Positions 16,035 through 23,299 of a DNA stretch of 24,306 nt are shown here, piece by piece (the first letter of the stretch is position 1; each line of letters opens with the position of its first letter). The position numbers and the translations under genes were made by a program. The notes beneath the pieces were generated by a model, which searched no databases, was not told where the DNA came from, and was given only the letters and a program-made list of their open reading frames with translations. This stretch comes from an uncultured Desulfobacterales bacterium (GTDB lineage: Bacteria; Desulfobacterota; Desulfobacteria; Desulfobacterales; JAFDCJ01): NCBI GenBank assembly GCA_945787595.1, contig CALZJV010000093.1, positions 1 through 24,306 of the forward strand. Direction: 5' to 3'.

Positions 16035-16829
16035 ATGAAGTCAACTTCGACCCATCAATCGCTTAAGCGAGGACTGCAAATTGTCGAAATGGTGGCAGAA
16101 ATGGCCGAACCTGCAACGCTTTCGGCGATTGCGCGCAAAAGCAGATTAAACCGGAGTACGACGCACCACATCCTCAAGGCGCTGGTAGAGTTCGGCTATC
16201 TGGTTCAAGCACCCGAGACGCATGTCTACTCGCTGTCATCCAAGCTATTCCGGCTTACCCGGCGGACTTGGACTGTCGACCAGCTTGCCGGGATAGCCAC
16301 TCCGTTTCTCGAGGAATTGGGCAATCTGACGGGGGAAGGCACAAGTCTGGCCGTTTTGCGGAACGGACATGTGACCATCGCCGCCAAGCAAGAGCAGGAC
16401 GGCCCGCTGCGCGTGGTCCAACGGGTCGGAGAATCGAGGCCGGTCTACTGCACTGCCGTAGGCAAAGTTTTGGCAGCAGAGCTGTCCGAGCATGAGCTTG
16501 ACGAACTCGTCGAACGAACCGATTTCCAAAGGAAGACGCCAAAAACGATTACCTCGCCGGCCGTCTTTCGCAAGGAGATGGCCAGGATTAGAAAGAAAGG
16601 CGTTGCCTTTGATAACGAAGAGCATATCAAAGGGGTGCGTTGCCTTGCGGCTCCCATCAGAGATTATTCTGGAGATGCTCGGGCAGCCCTGTGTGTCGTC
16701 GGCCCTAAAGACAATTTGTCGCCTAAACGCATGATTATCGTGCAGCACGATTTGCTTGCAGTAGCAGCCGCAATGTCGGAAAGGCTGGGATACAAGTCTC
16801 TAACTGTTGCGAGTTATCATTCTAAATAG
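16035..16829 (+). CDS. IclR-family transcriptional regulator
   Basis: 264 residues. The N-terminal winged helix-turn-helix spans about 8-65 (SLKRGLQIVEMVAE...LSAIARKSRLNRSTTHHILKALVEFGYL). The C-terminal effector domain about 80-255 shows the family path: VAVLRNGHV-type strand (here LAVLRNGHVTI), ESRPVYCTAVGKVLAAEL, GVAFDNEEHIKGVRCLAAPI and a terminal AAAMSERLGY helix. It most likely controls the TRAP genes downstream and, through the palindrome in its promoter, itself. The start is odd: the purine-rich AAAAAGGA touches the ATG with almost no spacing, and a 7-codon ORF (15-nt upstream start at 16015) ends with a stop overlapping it as ATGA. A start further in would delete part of the DNA-binding domain. 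Confidence 0.92.
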   Translation: MKSTSTHQSLKRGLQIVEMVAEMAEPATLSAIARKSRLNRSTTHHILKALVEFGYLVQAPETHVYSLSSKLFRLTRRTWTVDQLAGIATPFLEELGNLTGEGTSLAVLRNGHVTIAAKQEQDGPLRVVQRVGESRPVYCTAVGKVLAAELSEHELDELVERTDFQRKTPKTITSPAVFRKEMARIRKKGVAFDNEEHIKGVRCLAAPIRDYSGDARAALCVVGPKDNLSPKRMIIVQHDLLAVAAAMSERLGYKSLTVASYHSK

Positions 16830-17155
16830 TCGGTGCCAGCCGAATATTTCAAAAACGGCGAATCACCCGCCGGAAAGGAGGATAAAGCCGGTGTTAGACT
16901 GGATGTGTCGCTCGGAAGCGGTGCTGAAGTATTCATGACCTTGTCACTGCCTGTCCACCTTTAATCACCGTCGACCGAAGTTACAGAACCGATCCACAGG
17001 TGTGGCAGTCAGATCCGGTTTCTGTGGTTGAAACAGGCGGCGCCAGGACCGCAGGCACAGTCCAACAAACCGGGGGATGGATGGCAGCGCCCGGGCGCAG
17101 GATCAATGTTAAACTATCTTCAATCATGTCGATGGTTATGAAAGGAGGTTTTATC
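16830..17155 (+). other. Gap between iclR and dctP, with a weak operator candidate
   Basis: No gene is supported. GGAAAGGAGG at 16872-16881 precedes a 15-codon GTG frame at 16891-16938 that is too short and poorly spaced to call. GTTTC-N7-GAAAC at 17018-17034 is a small inverted repeat in the right region for an IclR-type operator of the TRAP genes, but its half-sites differ from the TTCAAT palindrome of the iclR promoter. No good -35/-10 pair is seen. Confidence 0.3.
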
Positions 17156-18151
17156 ATGAGAAACTTTCGAAAAATTATTGTGCTGGCCACAGTTGTGGCC
17201 CTGTCTTTACTGCTTGTCTACTCACCGGCAATGGCCAAAGCCAAATACACCCTGAAGTTTAACCACGTGTTGTCTCCAAAGGATCCGTTCCACGCTGGGT
17301 TTAAAAAGTGGGCCAAGGCGGTTGAGCAGAGAACTAAAGGTGAGCTGGAGGTACAGGTTTTCCACAGCGCCCAGCTGGGGGTCGAGGAAGACATCATTGA
17401 ACAGATACGAGCCGGTGCCAATATAGGCCAGAATACCGACTCGGCCAGAATGGGCAACTACGTGCCCGAAATAGCCGTCATGAACGGCCCCTATTTTGTC
17501 AGCGATTATAATGACGTCTTCAAATTGGGCGACTTGCCGGTCGTCAAGGCTTGGAAATCCAAACTGGAGAATGAGTTCGGCATCAAAATTCTATCTTTTT
17601 ACTGGGTCCAGGGATTCCGAAGCATGGTTACCAATAAGCCTATCCGGACACCGGAAGACTTGAAAGGTCTTCGAATTCGAACTCCCGGTGCCCCGATCTG
17701 GCAGGAGTCGATCCGTTCCATAGGGGCGACTCCCGTGGCCATGGCATTTGGCGAAATTTTTCCGGCAATGCAGCAAAAGGTGATCGACGGTTGTGACAAC
17801 GTTTACAATGCCACCTATGCCGGCAAACTCTACGAGGTCGCCAAGTACTTCAGCGAAACGGAACACATTCTGCTGATCAACTTTGAAATTGTCAGCGCCA
17901 AGTGGTTCTACAGCTTGCCGCCCGAATACCAGAAAATTTTGGAAGAGGAGATGGAAAAAGCGGCCATTGAGACTTCAAGACTGGTCATGGACGTGAAATC
18001 GGCAGAATCCAAACAGAAGTTGAAAGAAAAAGGTATGATTATCGTTGAGGACGTTGACATGGAGGCCTTCCATAAAGCCGGTATGCAAGCCTATGAGGTT
18101 CTGGGCATTTCCGACGCCTTCAAACAGGTTCATATGGAACTTGGCAAATAG
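17156..18151 (+). CDS. dctP: TRAP transporter substrate-binding protein, DctP family
   Basis: 331 residues. ATG at 17156 has GGAGG at 17144-17148; the frame extends upstream to 17000 without a start site. Signal peptide of about 27 residues (RKIIVLATVVALSLLLVYSPAMA). The mature protein begins KAKYTLKFNHVLSPKDPFHAG and shows the DctP hallmarks: LEVQVFHSAQLG, then GLRIRTPGAPIWQESIRSIG with the Arg that usually binds the substrate carboxylate, and FGEIFPAMQQKVIDGCDN. It captures an organic acid or related anion in the periplasm and delivers it to DctQM. The substrate cannot be read from the sequence. It is the first gene of a dctPQM set placed after iclR. Confidence 0.93.
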   Translation: MRNFRKIIVLATVVALSLLLVYSPAMAKAKYTLKFNHVLSPKDPFHAGFKKWAKAVEQRTKGELEVQVFHSAQLGVEEDIIEQIRAGANIGQNTDSARMGNYVPEIAVMNGPYFVSDYNDVFKLGDLPVVKAWKSKLENEFGIKILSFYWVQGFRSMVTNKPIRTPEDLKGLRIRTPGAPIWQESIRSIGATPVAMAFGEIFPAMQQKVIDGCDNVYNATYAGKLYEVAKYFSETEHILLINFEIVSAKWFYSLPPEYQKILEEEMEKAAIETSRLVMDVKSAESKQKLKEKGMIIVEDVDMEAFHKAGMQAYEVLGISDAFKQVHMELGK

Positions 18152-18338
18152 CCCGTGTTGGATGTGATAATCCAAAAAACTGGCGGAAGTTGATCTTTTT
18201 AAATCGCTGCCTTGCCGGATTGAGCCGCTGCTCGGTCCGGGAGGGACGTAAGAAGATCGGGTGGTTTTGCCGTCCGGCGTCATCAGCACCGAACCAGCGG
18301 GCGGGAAAAGTCGGCGGGTCAGCGGCTGCGGAGGTTTG

Positions 18339-18821
18339 ATGAAAAAACTTTATGACTATGTTTGCCTCGGCGAGTTGTTTGTCGTAAAAGTGGCGTTTGT
18401 TACCCTGGTGCTGCTGGTCTTCATCGCTGCCTTCACCCGCTACATCGGATATCCGATCAACTGGTCGGTGGACATGGCCCAGTGCCTGTTTGCCTGGTGC
18501 ACCTTTTTGGCCGCCGACATCGCTATGCGAAACAACAAACTCATGAGGGTCGACTTCTTTGTCAAGAAGTTGCCGGAACACTACAGAAACAAAGTCGAGC
18601 TGCTCAACCTGATCATCATTCTGGCTTTTCTGCTGGCACTCATCGGTTACGGTTCCTGGCTCAGCTACACGACCCGGTTCAGAACTTTTCAGGGCATTCC
18701 CGGTTTCAGCTACACCTGGGTCACCCTCAGCGTACCGATGGGCTGTCTGCTCATGTCCATCACCACTGCGTTGAACATCCGGGCAATTCTCAATGAAATC
18801 AGAACCGTAAACGCGACATGA
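18339..18821 (+). CDS. dctQ: TRAP transporter small membrane subunit, DctQ family
   Basis: 160 residues. ATG at 18339 follows GGAGG at 18330-18334. Four membrane helices are visible: about 14-35, 45-65, 88-108 and 127-148. Family features include NWSVDMAQCLFAWCTFLAADIAMRNN before MRVDFF, the segment that typifies DctQ. It is the scaffold subunit pairing with DctM. It sits 187 nt after dctP; that gap holds no gene that I recognise, and the longer reading frame upstream of 18339 looks non-coding. Confidence 0.9.
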   Translation: MKKLYDYVCLGELFVVKVAFVTLVLLVFIAAFTRYIGYPINWSVDMAQCLFAWCTFLAADIAMRNNKLMRVDFFVKKLPEHYRNKVELLNLIIILAFLLALIGYGSWLSYTTRFRTFQGIPGFSYTWVTLSVPMGCLLMSITTALNIRAILNEIRTVNAT

Positions 18822-18866
18822 AGTTGCCCGGCAACTGGGGGACTGCTGCGCCGGGAAAGGGGTAAA

Positions 18867-20150
18867 GTGCTGCTGGTCGTTATCTTGTTCGTTGTTTTTC
18901 TCATAATGGGCATGCCCATCGCCTTTGCCATCGGGATTTCAGGAGCTGCATTTTTTCTACAGTATGCGGACTCGCTGCCGTTTACCATGACGGTCCAGCT
19001 GGCCATCTCCCAGACCCAGAACTTTCCCCTTCTGGCCATCCCGCTGTTCATCTTTTCGGCCAACCTGATGAATGAGACTGGATTGACCCAGCGGCTTATA
19101 AACCTGGCCTCGGTATTGACGGGGCACATGCGCGGCGGCCTGGCTCAAGTCAGTGTCGTTCTCAGCGCGCTGATGGGCGGAGTGTCCGGTTCAGCCATCG
19201 CCGACGCGGCCATGGAGGCGAGAATACTGGGGCCGGACATGGTCAAGGACGGCTATTCGAAAGGATATACCGCCTCGGTTCTAACCATACCGTCCAATAT
19301 CACGGCTATCATACCGCCGAGCATCGGCCTCATCCTCTATGGAACCATCGGCGAGGTATCCATCGGGCGACTGTTCGCGGCCGGTTTGCCGGTTGGCCTG
19401 TTGATGGTGTTCGCCCTAATGGCCGCGGTATCGTTTTCATCCAAACAGAAAGGCTATCTGCCCAGAAGGAAGCGGGCTTCATTCAAAGAGATCGTCACGG
19501 CCTTGATCGACAGCATCTGGGCGTTTTTGTTTCCTGTCCTTCTAATCGGCGGTATCCGGTTTGGTTTTTTCACCCCGGCGGAAGCCGGTGCCTTCGCTGC
19601 CGTCTATGCCATTTCCATCGGAATGTTGTTTTACAGGGAGCTGACCTGGGAAAAGTTTAAAAAAACCCTGGTTTTAACCGTTTTGGATATCGGCGCGATC
19701 ATGTTCATCATTTCCATGTCCGGCATTTTCGGCTATGGCCTGGCCTTCGAGCAGATGGGTGACTTGTTCGCTGAGGTGATGCTCGGCCTTTCTGAAAACC
19801 CACATGTGGTGCTGCTGCTGATACTCGGCTCTTTGCTCGTGATCGGCATGTTCATCGAGAGCGTCGTCATTATTCTTTTATTCACCTCCGTTTTACTCCC
19901 GATGATCGACCAGGTCGGGGTTGATCCGGTCCATTTCGGACTGGTCATGATGCTCATGGTCACCCTGGGATTGGTCACACCGCCGGTTGGGGTATCGATG
20001 TACACGGTCTGTTCAATCCTGGATTGCCCGCTGGAGAAGTACGTCAAGGCAAGCATTCCGTTTATTGCAACCATCATTTTCGTTGATATCATCATCATCT
20101 TTTTTCCGGATATCTGCCTGTTTCTACCGAACCTCATATTCGGCAAGTGA
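18867..20150 (+). CDS. dctM: TRAP transporter large permease subunit, DctM family
   Basis: 427 residues starting at GTG 18867, which has AAAGGGG at 18856-18862. A very hydrophobic protein with about 12 helices. DctM signatures: VFLIMGMPIAFAIG at the N-terminus, FPLLAIPLFIFSANLMNETGLTQRLI, SVVLSALMGGVSGSAIADAA, GYTASVLTIPSNITAIIPPSIGLILYG, FFTPAEAGAFAAVYA and the end LVTPPVGVSMYTVCSILDCPLEKY. It is the sodium-coupled transport subunit working with DctP and DctQ. It begins 45 nt after dctQ, so the two are cotranscribed. Confidence 0.94.
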   Translation: MLLVVILFVVFLIMGMPIAFAIGISGAAFFLQYADSLPFTMTVQLAISQTQNFPLLAIPLFIFSANLMNETGLTQRLINLASVLTGHMRGGLAQVSVVLSALMGGVSGSAIADAAMEARILGPDMVKDGYSKGYTASVLTIPSNITAIIPPSIGLILYGTIGEVSIGRLFAAGLPVGLLMVFALMAAVSFSSKQKGYLPRRKRASFKEIVTALIDSIWAFLFPVLLIGGIRFGFFTPAEAGAFAAVYAISIGMLFYRELTWEKFKKTLVLTVLDIGAIMFIISMSGIFGYGLAFEQMGDLFAEVMLGLSENPHVVLLLILGSLLVIGMFIESVVIILLFTSVLLPMIDQVGVDPVHFGLVMMLMVTLGLVTPPVGVSMYTVCSILDCPLEKYVKASIPFIATIIFVDIIIIFFPDICLFLPNLIFGK

Positions 20151-20250
20151 CCGTCGTACGGCGAGAAAATCAGGTTTGATATCAATAGTATACCCAGGAA
20201 TTTCGTTATCGCGACCTTTCTACTAACATTTATAAAGGCCAGGAAACGTC

Positions 20251-20360
20251 ATGGGGTTTGAAGATCAGGTCGTGTTGGCCACCGGCGCTGCCAGGGGAAT
20301 TCCTGCGCTATTGCCGTGGCTTTTGCCCTGGAAAAGGCCCTGGTGATCATCTATGGGTAG
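20251..20360 (+). pseudogene. 5' fragment of a short-chain dehydrogenase gene, frameshifted
   Basis: ATG at 20251 follows AGGAAA and gives MGFEDQVVLATGAARGI, the start of an SDR Rossmann fold (TGxxxGIG). The frame then shifts by one base near 20298, after which the other frame reads AIAVAFALEKALVIIYG to TAG at 20358-20360. About 35 residues remain of a usual ~250. It ends inside the 3' end of the convergent hydrolase gene, so the rest was lost by rearrangement. Its place after dctM suggests that it was once the next gene of the TRAP operon. Confidence 0.65.
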
Positions 20361-21552
20361 CCGGTTTATTGATGTCAGTTGAATAGGTTTCCCCCATTTT
20401 TAGTATCCGAAGTTCCATGTTTTCAGGCCGCATCTGATCCCAGGCATATTGCAATCGACGCGGGGGTTCAAGCATATGTTCATAGCTAATTATCCAGGTG
20501 CCCCAGGCCCAGGGGATAAAGACATTGCAAGATAGATCCTCAGCGGCCTGAATCGCATCCTCCGGGGCAAAATGCCTGTGGCGCCAGTACCAGGCGGCAA
20601 TGGGCATCAGACAGATATCGACCTCGCCTATCCGGCTAACAATATCTTTAAATACGTCACTATAACCAGTGTCACCGGCAAAATAGATACGATAATCATT
20701 CCATTCAAAAAGCCATCCACCCCACAGGGTTTGATCCTGCTCATGCGAATATATGCCGGAGCCGTGATTTGCAGGCAGAAAATGGATGGTCAGATCGCCG
20801 ATCGTATCTTTAGTATACCATTCCATGCCAATGACATTGGAATACTTTGATGGAAATTCTCTTTCTAGGCCATTCGGGACATAGTACCGGGTGCTTTCAG
20901 GGAGCTTTCCAAGGGTCCGGAAGTTAAAATGATCTAAATGATCATGGGAAATCGCAACTATAACTAGTATGTTCTCCCCAAGCTTTTCAGAACCACCAGC
21001 AAAGGGAAGATCTTCAGCAGTAAGAGGCGATTTTGCATTAGGCGCTTCAATTGCGGTATAATTTGCTAATTTTCCGGCCAGTCCATCCCATTGCTCTAAT
21101 ACAGGGTCAATGAGGATTTGAAATTTTCCGCCGAGCTGAATCAGAAAAGATGCATGTCGGATCCAGGTGATCTGTATGTCATGAGTCGGGTTTTGTAAAA
21201 TTTTGAAATCCGGCTGGACCGTGTATTCGAACGGATCATAGCCCAGAATTCGGTCAATATCTCCTCCTCTGGGATCTGCGAGCAGCCGATATTTGTGCGG
21301 CTTTCGTTCGTGCACTTTGAGAAAATCTATGCGGTCATACTCGGTTTCCTCTCCTAAGCCGTACTTTGGTGGAAACAAATTTTTATAGCGCCCATGCTGT
21401 TCGTCCCAGTCATCAAGCGTTTCGTTTTTGATGACCAGGCGGTTCGTGGAACAGGCACCTGCGGTACTAAGCACCACAATGCAAAGGATAAAAAATAAAA
21501 GATCCAATAAAAATGGTTTAGAGCTAAGCCGATTTTGAATGCAAATGTGCAT
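20347..21552 (-). CDS. NAPE-PLD-like MBL-fold hydrolase, lipoprotein
   Basis: 401 residues. The N-terminus has a hydrophobic segment (16-30) and a lipobox-like STAGAC with Cys34, so it is probably a lipoprotein facing the periplasm. The metallo-beta-lactamase fold follows from about 127: ITWIRHASFLIQLGGKFQILIDP, the metal motif SHDHLDH at 202-208, H263 in LPANHGSG, FAGDTGY at 291-297, and a late WAWGTW. ITWIGHAS...ILIDP and the HxHxDH plus GDTGY order fit the UlaG/NAPE-phospholipase D-like group, which cleaves phosphodiester or similar bonds in lipids or small molecules; the substrate is unknown. The first metal-side Gly of GHAS is Arg here. The ATG at 21552 has no clear ribosome binding site. 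Its 3' end overlaps the SDR remnant by 14 bp. Confidence 0.88.
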   Translation of the reverse strand: MHICIQNRLSSKPFLLDLLFFILCIVVLSTAGACSTNRLVIKNETLDDWDEQHGRYKNLFPPKYGLGEETEYDRIDFLKVHERKPHKYRLLADPRGGDIDRILGYDPFEYTVQPDFKILQNPTHDIQITWIRHASFLIQLGGKFQILIDPVLEQWDGLAGKLANYTAIEAPNAKSPLTAEDLPFAGGSEKLGENILVIVAISHDHLDHFNFRTLGKLPESTRYYVPNGLEREFPSKYSNVIGMEWYTKDTIGDLTIHFLPANHGSGIYSHEQDQTLWGGWLFEWNDYRIYFAGDTGYSDVFKDIVSRIGEVDICLMPIAAWYWRHRHFAPEDAIQAAEDLSCNVFIPWAWGTWIISYEHMLEPPRRLQYAWDQMRPENMELRILKMGETYSTDINKPATHR

Positions 21553-21627
21553 ATATATTATGGCTATCCCAGGTTTTCAAAAGAGTCAATATTGCTGATT
21601 AGTTGACGAAAGCCCCAGTTTTCTGGG

Positions 21628-21741
21628 TTATTCTTCCTTGCATAAAATCCAATCTGGTGCTGCTCTCGAAATCATAAATTTCTCCTATTCCTCAGCCTTT
21701 TCAATAGCAACCTTGCCATGCCACAACCTCATAATTGCCAT
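21628..21741 (-). pseudogene. ABM-like monooxygenase gene remnant with in-frame TAG
   Basis: ATG at 21741 follows AGGGGAAA and reads MAIMRLWHGKVAIEKAEE, then TAG at 21685-21687. The same frame resumes EKFMISRAAPDW and ends at TAA 21628-21630. The pieces together match the start of small antibiotic-biosynthesis-monooxygenase/ABM-type proteins (RxWHGxVxxxKAEEYEKFMxxRAAPDY), with the conserved Tyr codon changed to TAG. About 37 residues remain of ~100. It lies on the same strand as the GNAT gene just upstream. Confidence 0.5.
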
Positions 21742-21795
21742 GGTATTTCCCCCTATAATAAAATATATCGCGATGGTTCAGCGGCTTGCTATGTA

Positions 21796-22203
21796 TCAAT
21801 GCTCATTTCCGGCATAAATCCACATAGGCACTGTTTTTCCTGCTCGCTCGAAACCCAATGATTTGTAAAACCCAACTGCATCAACATCTGCGGTTAACAT
21901 TTGCTGATGAAATGACGCATATCTCTGTTGTAAAAGCTCCATCATGGAACGCCCAATCCCTTTTCCTTTATGATCCGGATGTACAAGCATATGTGGATAG
22001 TAGACAACCAAACTACCATCAGATATAGCATTTGCAATCCCAACAAGTTTTTCTGAAATTCTTGCCGTAACCAATGCATCTGAATTCTTTAGTGCAGGAA
22101 TCAATTTCTCGGGTTTTTCCGCTGATGACCAGCCATTTGCTTTATAAAGTTCAATAACTTCAGTAGTTCCAATATTGTCTTCCAAACTTATTTCTAATTC
22201 CAT
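21796..22203 (-). CDS. GNAT family N-acetyltransferase
   Basis: 135 residues, a compact single-domain GNAT. It shows the usual opening (YKANGWSSAEKPEKL), the central strand LVGIANAISDGSLVVYYPHMLVHPDHKG, the acetyl-CoA pyrophosphate loop KGKGIG (Q/RxxGxG type) and the C-terminal ADVDAVGFYKSLGFERAG. The substrate is unknown; this subgroup acetylates small amines or protein N-termini. ATG at 22203 has a modest ACGGAT upstream. It starts 16 nt after the stop of the truncated QueG-like gene, so they are cotranscribed. Confidence 0.88.
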   Translation of the reverse strand: MELEISLEDNIGTTEVIELYKANGWSSAEKPEKLIPALKNSDALVTARISEKLVGIANAISDGSLVVYYPHMLVHPDHKGKGIGRSMMELLQQRYASFHQQMLTADVDAVGFYKSLGFERAGKTVPMWIYAGNEH

Positions 22204-22219
22204 GTGTATCCGTATTTTT

Positions 22220-22651
22220 CTATTGGTTTGTCCTCTCCTCGAGTTTTTCCGCTCTCTCCATTGCCATTAAAACATTCCGATGAAATAGATCGTAAGAAAT
22301 GCCGGTGTTAAGGTGAGCGAACATTTCTCTATACCCCTTATTCTTTAGAAAACCTGCAATGGGCACAAGGGGTTTCACGACATCAAGAAAGAACTCCGAA
22401 AGATACAGCCTGCTTGTTCGACCATACCACGGGTTTTTCCACTCAGGCATGGTCACACCACCAATATAGATTCCGGCAACAATGATGGATCTTGCGTTCT
22501 GTAATGTAAGTTTCGGATCTCGCCTTTGGTGCTGACTTAACACATAGCCTGTAAATTCAGATGCCTCAATAAATCCGACAGCGTCAATTCCTAAGGATTC
22601 AGCAAGATTCCTTATTTTTTCAGAAAGTAAACGTTTTTCCATTTTTCTCAT
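22220..22651 (-). pseudogene. Truncated QueG-like Fe-S protein (N-terminal part only)
   Basis: 143 residues. MEKRLLSEKIRNLAESLGIDAVGFIEASEF, then LQNARSIIVAGIYIG and YLSEFFLDVVKPLVPIAGFLKNKGY match the N-terminal half of epoxyqueuosine-reductase-like proteins (DUF1730-type) found in anaerobes. After about residue 107 the match stops, and the ~35-residue tail (MFAHLNTGISYDLFHRNVLM...) belongs to something else. The double 4Fe-4S domain (CxxCxxCxxxCP) that these proteins need is missing. It should be non-functional as a reductase. Neither ATG (22651 or 22642) has a good ribosome binding site. Confidence 0.55.
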
Positions 22652-23299
22652 AGCTACAGCGAGGTGGCTTCGTCATACATACCAGTATCGTCCTATTTGT
22701 ACAGCTAAAGATACATTGAGAATAAACACGGTTCGGGCAAGGTTGTGATATCCAAAGAATCGGAACGAAATTTTGTGCAATCTGGCAGCCGGATTCAGCC
22801 ACAAACCAAACTCGGTTAAAAATACATGTTTCAAATGGATATCTCAAAGAGAGTTTTTGTAAGATGTTATGTTATGGCCCGCCACGGGTGTCCTGGATCA
22901 AAAAATCCATCCTTCAATTAAGGTACGGGTGGGCTCAGATAATTTTCCAAAAATTAAATTTAGGATTTTCTTGACTTGAGGACCGGTTTTGGTGATATTT
23001 GTAATTATGCCACGGTGGTAATACCATCTACATATCTAAAGTTTGGGGTAATTTGTGATATTTTATGATATCACAGGTTTTCATAGGCGCGGTTTTTTAC
23101 AGATTATCTCAATATATCTGTATCTGGGGGATATTTGGCGTTGGGCAAAATTTCTGAAATCTATTGATCGTCATTTTTTTAAAATATCCTTCCTATCTTT
23201 ACCCTTGACCGCCTAAGCTTCTTTATATATTAATAAATTTTTCCCAACCTAATTTAATTTTACCAAAATCGTTTAAAAACCTTAATTAAGGGGACACCC
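22652..23299 (+). other. Intergenic region upstream of the cyclase
   Basis: No gene is supported in these 648 bases; the open stretches lack starts with binding sites and resemble no family. It contains the promoter candidate at 22971-22999, a 22-bp palindrome TGTGATATTTTATGATATCACA at 23054-23075, and a long AT-rich leader before the cyclase. Confidence 0.5.
22971..22999 (+). promoter_or_regulatory. Candidate promoter of the cyclase gene
   Basis: TTGACT at 22971-22976, a 17-nt spacer, and GATATT at 22994-22999. If used, it gives a leader of about 295 nt, with the 23054-23075 palindrome about 55 nt after the start of transcription. Confidence 0.4.

Noticed and set aside
22620..22847. 75-codon minus-strand ORF upstream of the QueG-like gene
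   Set aside because: No family resemblance, no ribosome binding site, overlaps the start of the neighbouring gene in another frame.
23054..23075. Canonical CRP site
   Set aside because: The half-sites match, but the spacing is 12 nt instead of 6, so it is kept only as an unexplained palindrome.
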